From Tridacna crocea (taxonomy: Eukaryota; Mollusca; Bivalvia; Cardiida; Cardiidae): a stretch of 64,000 nt of DNA. The notes below the pieces were generated by a model. That model was given only the letters and a program-made list of their open reading frames with translations, was not told the origin of the DNA and did not search any database. The stretch covers positions 58,516,962 to 58,580,961 of the forward strand of contig OX031062.1 of the NCBI GenBank assembly GCA_943736015.1, written 5' to 3'. Shown in pieces: positions 21,569 to 32,786 of the stretch (within the stretch, counting starts at the first letter, position 1; each line of letters opens with the position of its first letter). The translations under genes and the position numbers were made by a program.

Positions 21569-21794
21569 TTAACCATTTACCAAACAATTCCGGGTTTCAT
21601 GACCCTGAGAAAGAAGCCTTCTGAAAACGTTGTGGGAAAGGTAAAAAAGAGCAGGTAACTGGCATTTCTCCTTTTTCCACAATTTTTTCTATCCTTCCGA
21701 CTACCATTTCAAATTTTGAGTCGCATTAATAATGTTGTTGGCAAATACTTTCAACATGGACTAGTCTAAAATAATGTTGTTTGGTAAAGAGTAA
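21569..21794 (+). mobile_element. P1 element, diverged
   Basis: Full length. Its right end (AAAGAGTAA) coincides with the left end of the next copy. Confidence 0.7.
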
Positions 21795-22020
21795 CCTTCA
21801 CCACACAATACTAAGTTTTAAATACTTAGACGGATAAGGCATTGGTTATCACAATGGAAAAAGTATAAGCGGTGGTAAGCAGCATTTTCTTGTTCTACCA
21901 CTATGTTTTCTACAATTCTATAAAAATCCCTGATTTCAACCATATTTAAGTCAGTTTCATCTGGAATTGCTTCCAATTTGAAAAGTCCAAAATTTTGTTG
22001 CTGGTAAATTATCGAGTTAC
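21791..22020 (+). mobile_element. P1 element, strongly diverged
   Basis: Same orientation as, and end-to-end with, the previous copy. Flanking consensus is still clear, but the palindrome is mostly lost. Confidence 0.6.
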
Positions 22021-22237
22021 TTACAGCTTCAGAAAAGGGGTGTGATTTATATTTCAAAATTGAAAATATTAATTATTTTACACTAAACCTGGTCTGAAAG
22101 TTTTCGCTATTTGTGAATTTTCTGGATGCCCAAAGGACTGATCTATCTAATGATAAAATTAGACGTTATAAAAACTGGCTGTCATGGATTTATATTTATG
22201 TGATTGCTTGCTTGGTGTTATGCATTCTGGAGATGCA

Positions 22238-22355
22238 TTAACCCATTACCACACAATCCCCACTTTTGACAACCCTGAGAAAGCAGCCTCTATTTTGTCT
22301 TGAAATGCTTTCAATTTGGGCAAGCCAAAAATTTTGTAATTTGGTAATGGGTTAA
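22238..22355 (+). mobile_element. P1 deletion derivative without palindrome
   Basis: Only 118 bp: both TTAA ends and TIRs are intact, but everything from the left palindrome arm to the TATTTTGTC segment is gone. The outer sequence is well preserved. Confidence 0.75.
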
Positions 22356-22406
22356 GCCACCTTTTGCCAGAGCATCGATTATTTATTTTGTAGTTTCTAG
22401 GGGGTG

Positions 22407-22636
22407 TTAATGGACCTTTTGTCACACAGTCCCATGTTTGAACAACTGTGAAGAAGAAACCCTTTGAAAACATGGTGCGAGAAGGAGAAAATACTGGCAG
22501 CCAGCATTTTCTCTCTCTAACACAATGTTTTCTCCTGTTTTAGTAAAATTTCATCATGTGAGACAAATCTTGTTTGTTTTCTGCAGATGCTTTTAACTTT
22601 GTTTAGTCTAAAATCTTTTGTTTGGGTAAGAGTTGA
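22407..22636 (+). mobile_element. P1 element, diverged
   Basis: Left TTAA is intact; the right end reads AAGAGTTGA. Arms carry several mismatches. Confidence 0.65.
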
Positions 22637-23514
22637 CCGTTATCTCTTCAATTTTATGTAGCTGAAAAATGATATCAAACACACTAAGGAGGTAGGTTAT
22701 AGATTATGATAAATGGTTTAAAAAAATATCTAAAGGATCACACTGAGGAAGAGTCTGATATGGGAAAAAATATCCTGGGTTTCACCAGTTCTGGGCTAGG
22801 ACTGTGAAGTCTTATAGCAAAAGACAAATTCCATGAAAGATTACAAATCAGACACGTATTGTTCATTTATAAGAAAGTAAAAGTTTTGTTTTCCAGTAGT
22901 ACAGGAAGCAGTTCAGAAAAAGAAGTAATTGCTTGTTTTGTTTACAAATACTTCACACAATACTCAATATAAGCGAATTATAGCTATCTTCCCATTATGA
23001 ACATTCAAAACCATGCTCAGGGCATAGACAGGCTCAAATTCTTTCTCTATCAACATCCCATGGAATTAGATTATAGATGCAGCTGGGATTTAGCCTCAAA
23101 ACCTCATGGATGGCTAGGTCTGATCAGATGTCCACCAACCCTGGAGAACTGAAGATCTTATGTGTACAAAAGAGACCAGCAACATTAAATTCTCACAAAG
23201 AAAGATATTGTCTCTACATTTTTTACTATTTTCTCAACATGTCTGTAACTATAATTTTGGCCGTTTTTACATAGCACAGGTTATGTTGGTGAATAAATAC
23301 ATAAAATCATAATCTTAAGATGTCCATGAACAACTCAACCAGGAAGTTTAGATATAGAGAAAAATCAATCATACACTCTTTTGTTAATGTGCCAAATTTA
23401 TTGAACATTTGAAATTTAAAATATAAATTGATTTTTATTATAAAAATACATGTACTATTCTACATTAACTTATTTCAGAGAAAATGGTTTTCCATTATTA
23501 CAAATTCAGTTACA
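22637..23514. other. No feature recognised
   Basis: AT-rich, with no terminal repeats or coding similarity. Confidence 0.3.
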
Positions 23515-23662
23515 TTAACCCATTACCCCATAAGGTATTTCTTTGGCATCTCTAATTGACCCTAAATAACAGCAAGGATGAAGCTGTTTCTTATGTGTAT
23601 ATGACACATTTTGATAGCAATTTCACCTTTTGCCACAATGTTTTCCAAAGGCTAATACAAGC
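23515..23662 (+). mobile_element. P2 element, deleted
   Basis: The left half is intact from TTAACCCATTACCCC; the left palindrome arm is missing (TTTGATAGC joins AATTTCACC) and the right end is lost. Confidence 0.65.
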
Positions 23663-23898
23663 AGTAAGGTTAGGTATGAAGTTAGGCTTGTTGAAACTCG
23701 TTGCACAAATCATGAGGTTGGTCTTGGAAGCAGTAGTGTAAAGTGCAGAGGATATATACCAATCCTAATCAGAATCTCATTAGGTCAACACTGGACAAAC
23801 AAAATGTCATAAGAAAATAATATTCGATGAATGCTAAGCAAAATCAGTAGGTGAAGAATAGCAACTCCCATCCTTCTTCAACAAACAGCAGAAGATGA

Positions 23899-24127
23899 TT
23901 AACCCTTTACCAAACAACAAAATTGTAGACAGGTCCAAATTGAAAGCACTTGCAGACGACAAAATAAACATAACTCAAAAATTTAAATTTGTTTCCAGTA
24001 GGGTAGAAAACAGTGTGGGAAAACGAGAAAATGCTGGTCACCAGCATTTTCTCCTTTTCCCACAATGTTTTCAAAAGGCCTCCATCTCCGGGTGGTAAAA
24101 AGCAGGGATTGTTTGGGAAAGGGTTAA
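23899..24127 (-). mobile_element. P1 element, intact
   Basis: TTAA at both ends; GGTCACC instead of GGTAACC at the centre. Confidence 0.8.
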
Positions 24128-24243
24128 TGAAGATGACAGATTATTCCTACAGCATTAGTCAAATGAAGAAGTTCTAGTGTTCAAGTTGTGCAATGGTAGT
24201 ATGCCATTACAAAATGTGATGTAAATGTCACAAAAAAGTCTCC

Positions 24244-24472
24244 TTAACCCTTTACTCCATAAATACTCATTTCTACGCATTACTTGTAGAAGCCTTTGGA
24301 AAACATTGTGGCAAAAGGTGAAATTGCTCGTGACGAGCAATTTCACCTTTTGCCACAATGTTTTCTACACTATCAAAAGGTGTCATATACACATAAGAAA
24401 CGGCTTCATCCTTGCTGTTATCTTGGGTCAATTAGAGATACCATAGGAATGCCTTATGGGGTAAAGGGTTAT
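24244..24472 (-). mobile_element. P2 element, intact
   Basis: Complete palindrome centred on GCTCGTGACGAGC. The right boundary reads TTAT rather than TTAA. It is the best-preserved P2 in the window. Confidence 0.8.
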
Positions 24473-24574
24473 ATCACAAATAAAACAGACTGAGTAACTG
24501 TTTCCTAGAACTCCTTTTATGTGGTCCAGTTTTTCAAGACTATTTACAGTGCCATCAAAGTTAGTCGAAATTCC

Positions 24575-24712
24575 GTCCATTCCGTCTGTGTGTCCGTTTG
24601 TCCATCTGTCTGTCTGTCTGTCTGTGTACCAAATACTAATAATTGCCTGTTTCTGTCAAAGCGATGGCGGGGGTATGAAATCGCAATCAGTGACAGCTCT
24701 AGTTAGAAACTG
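24575..24712 (+). repeat. GTCC/GTCT-start short Helitron-like repeat
   Basis: A (GTCT)n tract at 24598-24625 follows CCGTCCATTCCGTC; the unit ends GACAGCTCTAGTT, resembling the CTCTTGTT and TTCTAGTT tails of families A and E. Confidence 0.4.
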
Positions 24713-24971
24713 TATTCATATGTGCAGTAAAGCAATGGTACATGTATTTTGTAAAAACTATTTTTCTTGTTTTAAGTAATTAATTTTTCTAGAAATTTTG
24801 GGAAAAAACAGGCTAAATTCCTCAGAAGTATTGTTTATAGCCATTTTTGCTGTAGCTGCTCTTCTAGTGGCAGAGTTTGGTTTACATACAGTGTATTTTT
24901 CTTGTACAGGTTAATGATGTGTCATATTTGACAGGTCTAATCTTCAGAGAATATGACATGCCCAGACAAAG

Positions 24972-25025
24972 CAGATTTTTGTTTCACCCAAAAAAACATG
25001 TCTGGCATGGTGAAACAAAAATCTG
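24972..25025. repeat. Hairpin with 17 bp perfect stem
   Basis: CAGATTTTTGTTTCACC, 20 bases, then GGTGAAACAAAAATCTG. Confidence 0.7.
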
Positions 25026-25451
25026 AAGATGTGAATAGTGAAACCGACTGACAGCTCTTGTATAATGTTGTCCTCAGAAGATAGGACATGTTAATCATTA
25101 CTTATGTCGAGAGTGCATAAAGATCATACTGTTTGTGATAAATTCATTACCCTGATGAACATCATTTTTTTTTTCCATTTGTTGGTCTGTCTGCAACAGT
25201 TAACTGTCAAAGAATGTGGCGAAATAATGATTTCTACATGATGTGACCAGTGCATGACCATAATACACCAAATACTTGTTAATTTTCCTTGTTTGAATAT
25301 ACATATTACAAAGATAGTCATGCACAAATACAAAAAAAGCTTTGTTGTAATAATTATAAGGCTTGTAGCTTATTTTACTACATGAAATGATTATGTTTAG
25401 GACAGAAACCATCCAAAAGTTTGGAAAATTTTAATTACAAGTGCACATAAA

Positions 25452-25672
25452 AAGTGACTTATCAAATGATCCCTGGTGTTACAGCCCAGAGGAATAAGTC
25501 TTCTGAAAACATTGTGGAAAAAGGAGAAAATGCTAGTCAGCAGCATTTTCTCCATTTTCCACAACTTGTTCTACTCCTCCTAAGTCAAATTTCAGTTTTT
25601 GAGTCAAGTTTATTTTATTGTCTGCTTTCAATTTGGACAAGTTTACTTTTTTGTTGTTTGGTAAAGAGATAA
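25452..25672 (+). mobile_element. P1 element, diverged
   Basis: Ends are worn (ACTTATCAAATGATCCC; GGTAAAGAGATAA). The palindrome is recognisable with several mismatches. Confidence 0.6.
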
Positions 25673-26550
25673 GTATGCTATATTTCAGGCCTAAATTAAA
25701 AAATTGTTTGTTTGTCCTTTACCTACCCAGTATTTCAGTCTTGGGTAGGTAGGTAGGGAAATTATTATATTATATCTTGCGTTCTGTAGAAAGCAGACAA
25801 ATAACATAAATAAAAGATTTTCAAGGATTTTAGCCACAGAACTTGCTGCTTGCATAGCCTTTTATTCTGCATTTGTTTTTCATTGAATGGGTTTTTTAAA
25901 TCATTTTTAACCTTGCTTTCTATGCCCCTGTATATACATATTAAGCTAAAGGTTGTAGTTTAGCTCTTTCATGATGAGCACTAGTAATATTAACCAAATA
26001 TCTGTAGCATGTGTATGTCTGACCTAACCACACCTCAGTAGAATAGAAGTAAACCTTTATGCTTTACCAACAGCTTGTAGATGAACCGCAAGATCATAAA
26101 TATTAGAACAAATGCAATCATGAGCAAATAGTCTAGACCTAGACATGACGTTTAATACTGCAATGACATTTGAACCTTACAAATGCTTGATTAGGATGTT
26201 AAAAAAATATTTGATCTTATTGTAGCATATGCTGAGTATGTTCCAAATTTTTAATGATTATGGTACTTCTTAAATTTGGCTTATATTTGGTTTCTGGGAA
26301 TGTAATTTTTGTGTCATCTTTTTTCATGATGTTTTCATAATGCTTTGCGCTGCACCTTCAACAAATGTTAAATACTAACAAGAAAACATTTGTCTTTATT
26401 ATTATCTACAAATAACCAGGAAAAAAAATTCACAGAGGCCAATCTAAGCATAGTAGCTGTTTTGCCTTGCTTGTGATTTCTGTTGTATTGTGAGGGTCCA
26501 AAGTCTCTAGAAAGTGGAAGGGTGTCAGGAAACAAGAGTATTATAAAAGT
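25673..26550. other. No feature recognised
   Basis: AT-rich. The only local structure is a short GGGTAGGTAGGTAGGG repeat near 25742. Confidence 0.3.
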
Positions 26551-27243
26551 CTGTGAACTCACTTTTCACTCTATTTGGTGATGGGGAGGGATCAAATGAT
26601 CATTGGAGAGGTTATCAGACCTCTCTCTCCAACAGTGGTGAGTTTAAAAGGCAGAGTGCCTCAGAAATTGCTGTCTAAATCCAGTCTTTGTAGGGGAATT
26701 GTTCTGATACACAGTCAGTTTTGTTATGATTTTATAAAAAAATCGAAGTCAAAAAAATGAAATAAGAAATAGACGTAGTTTGTTTTTATATGGCGAATTT
26801 CAACAAAATTGTAAATATTTGATAGCATTTTTTTTTTTCAGTTTTGTATTAAACATTTAAATCTAAACAAAAAGGAAAAAAGAACAAAAAAATTCTTAAA
26901 ATAAAAAGGAACACAGCCCAAAAAAATCATGTGACGTTAAAACGCGGGAAGAAGGTCTTGTGACTCACAAAAATTACAAGGACAGATGAATGTGTATTTA
27001 CAACTGAACAGATTTCAAAGACCCGTTTATTGCCTTGCTTGTTTCATTACATGTACCGAGATATATTTATTTTGAAAGCATAAAAAGTATTTGAAAAAAA
27101 TTGATGTCGACCTCTTCTGGCTTCTTTTTTTAAAGAAACAACTTGTTTTTTTATCAGTTTGATCTGTCAGATATTCTTTTATCTGAAGAAGGGGCCTTAA
27201 ATCACCAAAACATTTGGTTAGAAAAGAAGAATGAGTTCACAGC
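26551..27243. other. Possible TIR element (weak)
   Basis: CTGTGAACTCA at the left is matched by TGAGTTCACAG at the right, an 11 bp exact inverted repeat 690 bp apart. No target duplication or transposase was seen, so this could be chance. Confidence 0.25.
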
Positions 27244-27582
27244 TATTTAAATGAATTAAATCTCAAAGGATTGTCAGCAACAAGAACATTTTAATAGATT
27301 TTCTTTTTGATACAACCAACAAAAAAAATCAATTCTGCCATAAAACTTTGGATAAAATCTAAAATGTACCAATAAACTGAGTAGAACTTGGGAAGTCTTG
27401 TGTGCATACACAATGAAGAAACTGCTATGGCGATTTTATCCATATACAGAGACGCAACTCTTTTAACCAGTTACAACAGCAGGAGTCAACTAGCAAAGAA
27501 GAGAATCTGGATTTCAGGAACAGCTTTACATTTCAAATTGAAGTGCTTGGCATATAATATCACAATAAATTTGCACATCCTT

Positions 27583-27797
27583 ATCACTTTACCATATGAC
27601 ATATTACTAGACTGGTCCCAATTGAAAGGTTAGATGTGCATAATTAAAATGTTAATATTAATTCTCTTACAAAAGTAGAAAATCTGGTGGGAAAAAGAGA
27701 AAATTACTTGTTACCAGCATTTTCTCCTCTTCCCACGTTTTCGAAAGCCTACATTTCTTTAGTCAAGAAAACCAGGAATCGTTTGGTAAAGGGTTAA
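27583..27797 (-). mobile_element. P1 element, diverged
   Basis: The right end GGTAAAGGGTTAA is intact and the left end is worn. The palindrome is imperfect. Confidence 0.6.
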
Positions 27798-28063
27798 TAA
27801 CCTTTAACATTACAAAATATGTAGACTGAATTGCATACAAATGGATCTAAAGTTAATGTCCGATGGCTTAACGTGCATAACATCATGAATGAAGAGAATT
27901 TGCTGGTGGCCATTATGTTTCTTTTATCCTTAAATTCATTCTTTTTTTCATATCCCACAATAATAGTTAACTCTTCAGCCATATTAAATTGTCGACCCGA
28001 AATGTTTTGAAATTGACAAGTCCACATCTTTCTCCTGTCTACATTTGTCGTTTAAAGAAGTAA
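27794..28063 (+). mobile_element. P1 element, very degenerate, butt-joined
   Basis: Starts at the TTAA of the previous copy. Weak matches include AATTTGCTGGTGGCC at the palindrome and GAAATTGACAAGTCCACAT near the right end. Confidence 0.4.
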
Positions 28064-29100
28064 TAGGTGAAATCAGTGCATGTATTATTCAGTTACAGGA
28101 ATTTCACAACAAGAATACTTTCGCCATGGCCAAATAAAGTGCAAATAAAGTTCAAAACTGATTTTTTTTCGATGTCTCAGTAAAAACGTTCAAGAACAAA
28201 GAGGAAATTACACTCCTAAATTATTAAAGCAAACAAAACATACACACAATGATACAAAAACAAAATATGAAAACTGGACCAAGTTCCCTCTATTTCTGAA
28301 CGATTGGGCCGAATCTTCTCCAAAAAAGGGATGAGAAGTACGGTCCTGAGAAGTACACCACTAAAATCAACTAATAATGGCGTTAGCAAAACACGGTAAT
28401 GATCGTAACGTTCTGCAAAACCACATGTACGGTATTCACATGTACGATTAATCATTAAGATTACTTTTCAGAATGAATATTCCAATCAGGTAATTTTACT
28501 GATAAAATCAATCTATACTACCTGTGCCAAATCTTCTCACCCTCGGGGCCAAATCTTCTCACCTGCTGGGCCGAATCTTCTCAAAAATCGCTGGAAGGCC
28601 CTGAGCCGAATCTTTTTGGGTCCGAATCATGACTTCCGTTTTGACGAGTGAACCATATTATAGACGGGTTTTCGTGTTGTTTAATGGAAATTGTAATCTT
28701 TCTGTCTGAAAATTCTCCTAGCACAGTCTACCATCTGTCTTGAGCGTAAGGACGCTTGATTATGCCAATTGATGTGACAACAAAGCTTCGGACAGATCAA
28801 GAGGAACGAATGTCTATGTCTGGCATAGAACTACCAAGTTTGTTTGATATAACCGGATTCCTTCCAAATAACCGGATGTTTCGGCCGCGATCGATAAAAA
28901 TATTTTGTCCTCACGAGAATGCAATATAATTTTTTTAGTCGGGGGGTAAATTGTGGGTCGGGCGGTCGAGGACAAACAAACAAAATTTTACTTTCAGCCT
29001 CATGTACATGTATGTTAAAAATACTCTTCTGTATTTTAGGAGTTTCACCATCTACCTTACAATTACCAGTTTCAAATTGTTTTTCTCTCTTAAAGGGAAG
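28064..29100. other. Unassigned sequence with a repeated GGCCGAATCTTCTC motif
   Basis: GGGCCGAATCTTCTC at 28307 and 28567, close variants at 28527 and 28546, and a weaker one at 28603. The middle three are about 20 bases apart. Moderately CpG-rich compared with its neighbours. No gene recognised. Confidence 0.4.
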
Positions 29101-29111
29101 AAAGTAAAATC

Positions 29112-29215
29112 ATATTATGGAAAAAGGAAAAAATGATGGACACCAGCATTTCTACTTTTTATGCAATATTTCGCAAAGCAAAGTGGTTTAAACTTGGGAT
29201 TGTTTGGTTAAGAAT
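29112..29215. repeat. P1 remnant
   Basis: ATATTATGGAAAAAGG ... CACCAGCATTTCTAC and GGGATTGTTTGGTTAA. Flanks are mostly gone. Confidence 0.45.
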
Positions 29216-29392
29216 TTACAGGAAGGAAGTTGATTTTTCCTGGTTTGTAATCATTTACCTTTGAGGACACTTATAATTCAGTTCATGTTCTTGAAAATTC
29301 GCAGAAAAATCATATGATAATTTAGAATATTTTGGATTTACTGTGAGCATTCTTTCCTCGGACACAAGTACCGTATACATGTATTATATCAT

Positions 29393-30489
29393 TTAAAGGT
29401 GGTCCTTCAGATTTTGGGACAAAAATGTTACAAAAATTAAAAAAAAAAAAATCCTTATCCTCCCAAAGCCTTTTAATTTTGATTCATAAAACAGATTTTT
29501 TTTTTTTTTGAAAACCATCTGACAGCAAGAAATTAAGAATTTACTTCTGCCCAGGTTGACACCAACGGGAAACAAGGTCTGCTTTTACATGAGCAACTTG
29601 CACATTTACATATCAAAAATATACACAGGAAGCTTCAAACACAGCGTCCATAGATGATATTATAGAAAATAATTATGTGTCTGTTATGTTATGGAATTAA
29701 AGCATTATTTGTGACCTGCCTGCATGTCACTTGACATTCCCACTATGCTTTTTTTGATTTTTGGCACAAAATCTGAAAAATACCTCAAGAGGCTTTTAAG
29801 GGAACACCATCATTTTTTTGGGTAATTTTATGATTTTTAATTATTGATGAATTGTATTGTTTTTTCATATAAATTGCAGTGATATATATATTTTTTCAGT
29901 TGGTGAGATGTGAAAAATCTAAATACCCATCTTAAAGGTGGGTACTTAGAAATTTCACATCACACCAAATCAAAAACAAAAAAATATATATATCACTGAA
30001 ATTTATATGAAAAAACAATACAAATCATCAATGATTAAGAATCATAAAATTACCAAAAAAAAATTTTTTTTTTGATGGTATTCCCTTAAAAGGCTACATA
30101 GCCTCTTAAGCTATTTTTAGATTTCGTGCCAAAAACAAAAAAATGCATTGTGGGAATGTTAAGTGACTGGCACGTGACCAATGACGCTTAAAGTCCATTA
30201 CATAACATACATGTAATTATAAATCATAATATCTTCTTCGGACGCTATGTTTGAAGCTTCGTCTGTGTTTTTCTAGGATGTACATGAGCGAGGTATTCAT
30301 GTAAAAATAGAACGTGTTTCCTGTCGATTTCGACCTTGGCCGTAGTAAATCTCTAATTTCTCGTGTTGTCGGATGGTTTTTGACTACTGGGGTTTTATGA
30401 ATGACGATTATAAGGCTTTGGGAGTATAAGGATGATATTTTTGTATTTTTGTAAAATTTTCGTCCCAAATTCTGAAGGGCCACCTTTAT
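29393..30489. mobile_element. 1.1 kb fold-back: two 550 bp TTAA elements head to head
   Basis: One unit spans 29393-29935 and an inverted unit spans 29932-30489. They share the TTAA at 29932-29935. Each unit has short terminal repeats TTAAAGGTGG...CCACCTTTAA, so the compound is a large imperfect inverted repeat with arms of about 545 bp. The left unit is more diverged and has extra poly(A)/poly(T) runs. Single units occur at 42606-43153 and 63553-64000. The TTAA boundary suggests piggyBac/Kolobok-type mobility. A reading frame in the right unit (30217-30483, reverse) has no recognisable domain. Confidence 0.7.
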
Positions 30490-30499
30490 ACACTTCTAC

Positions 30500-30895
30500 A
30501 TACAACAAAAATTTAGACATGTTCAAATTGGAAGACATTTGCAGGTCTTAATTTGAATGTGACTGAAATGATGGATATGTCTGTGATTAAAGAGGAAACA
30601 TTGTGAGAGAAGGAGAAAATACTGGTTACCAACATTGTCTTCTTTTCCCACTACATCTTCAAAAGTCTTCTCTGTCAGGTTCACTAAAACTGGGGAAAGC
30701 GGTAAATTGCTGTCACATTTGGACTCTACCTTTCAATTTGCTATACAATTTTCTGACATTGTTTATGTTGAAGGATAGCCAATAGCTTTTAGTGATGTTG
30801 CCATCATCTTTCTTCTTTTCCCACAACATTATCAAAAGTATTCTTTCTCAGGGTCACTTAAACTGAGGATTTTGTGATGAAGTGTTAAGTATAAG
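30500..30895 (-). repeat. Two decayed P1 remnants
   Basis: One with palindrome (AACATTGTGAGAGAAGG) at about 30595-30660; a second retains only a right half (TTCTTTTCCCACAAC at about 30811 to GAAGTGTTAA at 30888). Confidence 0.5.
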
Positions 30896-30960
30896 TCATT
30901 GCTGTAGGACTCTACCTTTCACTCTGCCAAACATTACTCTGCAAATGTCTATGTTAAATG

Positions 30961-31071
30961 AAATGAAATTTAACTCAAATTTAAGACAATAGTTAACACA
31001 CATGAAAAAGATAAGAGAATTTTTTAATGTCTTCTCGAACATATGGGATGGATCTTCAATGTCCAAAAGGC
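30961..31071. repeat. 111 bp perfect inverted repeat, left arm
   Basis: Every base from 30961 to 31071 is matched in reverse complement at 31853-31963. It begins AAATGAAATTTAACTC and ends GTCCAAAAGGC. Confidence 0.9.
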
Positions 31072-31580
31072 ATTTTCTGACAAAGACAGCATTGAAGTTG
31101 CAATATCTGCATTATGCTCCACTGACTCTGCTCTACAAGTCAACACCAACACAATTAGTGTTGTAATTCATCTACTGAAGAAAGACTAACTTTTTTCTTT
31201 TGACAGTTTTGACAAAAAAAGTTGTCAAACATGTCAATGGGCTAATGAATTACACAATTAGTGTTTATAAAACATTTTTACAGTCTCAAGGATTCATTCG
31301 AACGATGGAGAGTTACAACATAATACTACACAAAACAGGTTTATTATTCTTCATATAATATTTATCATCAGGTCAACAAGACAAATTGGTTCATCCTAAT
31401 ACAGCAGATACCACTCTTTCCTTGAATCTCCATGAAATTTTGTGAGAGCTTTGATATCTGCAAGTTCATGTTTTAAAATTGTAAATCATTTGTTTGTAAA
31501 GGAGTTGAAAGCCATCTTGATTGCTTAGGTCACACCAAGGCAGTAGCTGCACTAACACAGTTGTTTCCTGTTTTACACAC

Positions 31581-32465
31581 CAGGGCTGACTTGAGGTGCA
31601 ACGATAGATTGATGTATCATGATTGTGACTCACTGTCCCAATAGCAATGCATTGATTGCTATGTCAGACGTCGATAACAATTACTGATATTTTGTTCAAC
31701 AATCGATAGTTTCGATAGTTAATAATAAAAATAATTGTTAGCTGATGTTTGGGGTTCTTATTGAAAGAATAAAATAGTGAATAAAGACCCATTGGACGCT
31801 GAGTATTTTCATTGTTACTTTAAAGCATGCTCGATTTTAGTCTTTTGTATAGGCCTTTTGGACATTGAAGATCCATCCCATATGTTCGAGAAGACATTAA
31901 AAAATTCTCTTATCTTTTTCATGTGTGTTAACTATTGTCTTAAATTTGAGTTAAATTTCATTTATATATTTGTACTCAATAGCTGGAATAATCTGCAAAT
32001 AATTGGAAATGTTATTTTTTGTCTTCAATTGATTTTGCAGGACTCTTTTGCACTTACTAATCGAGCATGACTACATACATGTTATGTCGTCTGTGTTGGC
32101 TACTAATTTTGAGATTGTTAAGTGGGAAAGGCCAATGTTTGAGCCCATTTCAGATTTCTTAAAGAGGGAGAGACTGCTGATAAAAAGCGAGTAACATGTA
32201 GATTATGTTATATGATACTGAAACATGATGGAAACATGACAACTTTGCATAGCAATCATCCGATATTTGCTGTCAAGCCCCGCGAACTGCTCGAGACAGG
32301 TATTAAGAAAGATCTTATATAACCCGATAGTATTGTGATGCATCACGATATGGTTGTTTCGATAGTGATAGTATCATGATATATTAATGCTGAGATAGTA
32401 AAAATATTGTGATAGTTATTTTTCAAGCTGATAGTCATTTTTCAAGCTGATAGTCAACCCTACTG
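31581..32465. mobile_element. Possible CAGGG-ended element with CGATA-rich interior
   Basis: Starts CAGGGCTGACTT and ends near CAACCCTACTG. The interior has many CGATAG and GATAGTAT words. The last 165 bases recur, diverged, at 62271-62411. hAT elements often have CAGGGYTG ends, but no duplication or transposase was found. Confidence 0.35.
31853..31963. repeat. 111 bp perfect inverted repeat, right arm
   Basis: The reverse complement of 30961-31071 with no mismatch, separated from it by 781 bases. The reverse strand of neither arm resembles a known protein. Confidence 0.9.
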
Positions 32466-32786
32466 CTGACACAACTTCCTTTCTAAGCCACTGACAACAT
32501 TTACATTAATCAGATGTTAAAGGGGAAAACTGGCTGGAAAGGAAATGGATGGGCTGCAACTGGATATTGAGCCTGCAACTATAGAGTCATGAGTCAGAGA
32601 CCCTAACCATTGAGCATAACCAGGCTTGGCAAATTTGTAAATCAAGTCAGTTTGATGACAGCTCTTTCTGAAGACCATAAAGGGCTAAGAAGACTTTATT
32701 TCATGGATCCTTTTTGCTGTCTGTCTGTTAATCTTTTTCTTGTCAAAAGAGGTCTGCACTGTAGTCAGACTTTCATTAAACTTGCC

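Noticed and set aside
30217-30483. 88-residue frame in the 550 bp TTAA element, similar to 42911-43147 and to the 63553 copy
   Set aside because: Copies share the repeat DNA, contain stops in other copies and lack any domain. A former transposase piece cannot be excluded but is not supported.
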